Below, in pieces: positions 5,568 through 5,988 of a stretch of 5,988 nucleotides of DNA. Position 1 is the first letter of the stretch. Each line of letters starts with the position of its first letter. The notes under the pieces were generated by a model. The model saw only the letters and a list, made by a program, of their open reading frames with translations, was not told the DNA's origin and did not search any database. The position numbers and the translations under genes are program-made. The DNA lies in the NCBI GenBank assembly GCA_025935475.1, contig JAICVE010000187.1, positions 1-5,988 on the forward strand, in the 5' to 3' direction. The DNA comes from Nitrospira sp. (GTDB lineage Bacteria > Nitrospirota > Nitrospiria > Nitrospirales > Nitrospiraceae).

Positions 5568-5711
5568 TCAAAGAAATAGAGCCACTGCACTGATCAGTAA
5601 CACAACAAACAGCAGCGCCATGCAGATGGCAATGACGGCCGTTGACAGATGTTCTGGCGATGCTCCTGCGCCATGCAGTTCATCCACTATTTTCTTTGCC
5701 CAATTCATCAT
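5568..5711 (-). CDS. 47-aa single-pass membrane microprotein
   Basis: Two adjacent ATG codons (5711 and 5708) follow GAGGT (5716-5720). The second, giving 46 aa, has the better seven-base spacing. The protein opens with an amphipathic, mostly charged part (MNWAKKIVDELHG), then a short linker GASPEH, and a hydrophobic segment from about residue 22 to the end (LSTAVIAICMALLF, then VVLLISAVALFL). It ends almost directly after the membrane segment, so it looks like a tail-anchored or single-span protein. I recognise no family. It resembles in form the small subunits or regulators that bind larger membrane proteins, such as sensor kinases or transporters. It lies 237 bases before the kinase on the same strand and in the same frame, and directly follows a decayed ligase gene. 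The ribosome site and ordered amphipathic-plus-TM design argue that it is translated. Confidence 0.7.
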   Translation of the reverse strand: MMNWAKKIVDELHGAGASPEHLSTAVIAICMALLFVVLLISAVALFL

Positions 5712-5791
5712 GGTCACCTCGAATACAGGAGATGTCCGTTTCACCTTATCCCGTCTGAGGTCGTGATGATACGTACATCTACCTCGCTCGC

Positions 5792-5988
5792 TTAAACAAG
5801 TCCCCCCGCCCCCTCGTACCTACGGTCTGCCCGCTTCGCTACGATCCCTTCCCCGATCCAACTGACAGGCTAACCAATAAAGCGCGGCGGTCCCATTGCC
5901 GCGTGTATGGGCTGACCGCAACGCCTTTCGGGCCAGCAACAACGGAAGTTGTCTTAAGTCTTCCCCGTAGAGCAAATGGAAGCGAGGA
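5792..5988 (-). pseudogene. Decayed fragment of a LigD-type ATP-dependent DNA ligase
   Basis: The gene would start to the right of the window. From 5987 one frame reads FHLLYGEDLRQLPLLLARK, then SAHTRGNG, then ALYWLACQL (to 5859). One base later, from 5857, a second frame continues IGEGIVAKRADRRYEG and stops at the TAA at 5792. Joined, the text follows the ligase domain of LigD: FDLLYLDGxDLRxLPLxxRK, SxHVxGDG, ALxxxACxLGLEG, and catalytic motif IV EGIVAKRxDxxY. Compared with that family there is a one-base insertion near 5858-5859, an apparent loss of about ten residues between ARKAL and SAH, and no motif V (WLKVK) or OB-fold. The product could not be an active ligase. The active-site lysine motif would lie outside the window. 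The alternative of a sequencing error would explain the shift but not the missing C-terminus. The family match is from memory, but it spans several blocks in order. Confidence 0.75.

Noticed and set aside
5712..5800. Text DKVKRTSPVFEV in the frame before the small membrane protein, considered as LigD motif V
   Set aside because: Wrong spacing from motif IV, no Trp before the Lys, and a different frame from the ligase fragment; likely coincidence.
5887..5919. Hairpin GCGGTCCCAT with ATGGG-CTG-ACCGC, considered as an RNA element or terminator
   Set aside because: It lies inside the ligase remnant and has no T-run, so former coding sequence explains it well enough.

Overview
The window reads as part of a GC-moderate, Gram-negative-type chromosome rich in two-component genes. 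A Nitrospira or a related nitrite-oxidising lineage is my best guess. It rests on the mix of families (a DUF928 protein, many small receivers, an amicyanin-like cupredoxin, a LigD-type ligase, a short WAGPIEPP-ending hypothetical). It is inference and was not tested by any search.

Layout. At the left edge a DUF928 secreted protein runs off the window on the minus strand (365 down to 1). A 600-base stretch without a convincing gene (366-965) follows; it contains two adjacent hairpins near 563-638. Next come two plus-strand small reading frames: a 70-aa hypothetical (966-1178) and a doubtful 96-aa frame with a good ribosome binding site that collides with the gene facing it (1213-1503).

From 5711 down to 1358 everything real is on the minus strand. 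In order of transcription it is: a 47-aa single-pass membrane protein; a 468-aa membrane histidine kinase with a PilJ/NarX-like sensor; a KdpE-like OmpR-family response regulator (4-base overlap with the kinase); an exported amicyanin-like copper protein; an 88-aa winged-helix-like protein (4-base overlap with the copper protein); a stand-alone receiver (23-base overlap with the winged-helix gene); and, after a 270-base gap, a NarL-type receiver without its DNA-binding domain. The overlaps argue for two tightly coupled blocks, kinase-regulator and cupredoxin-wHTH-receiver, probably one regulatory locus. A reasonable model is that the kinase senses a small extracytoplasmic ligand and phosphorylates the KdpE-like regulator. 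The cupredoxin would serve redox or copper chemistry outside the membrane, and the receivers and winged-helix protein would tune the response. No kdpFABC genes are present, so the KdpE resemblance should not be read as potassium control.

At the right edge, in the stretch left unexplained by intact genes, lies a decayed fragment of an ATP-dependent DNA ligase of the LigD type (5988 down to 5792). It is readable only by joining two frames across a one-base shift and ends before the C-terminal catalytic motif. I found no tRNA, rRNA, CRISPR array, insertion sequence or convincing Rho-independent terminator.
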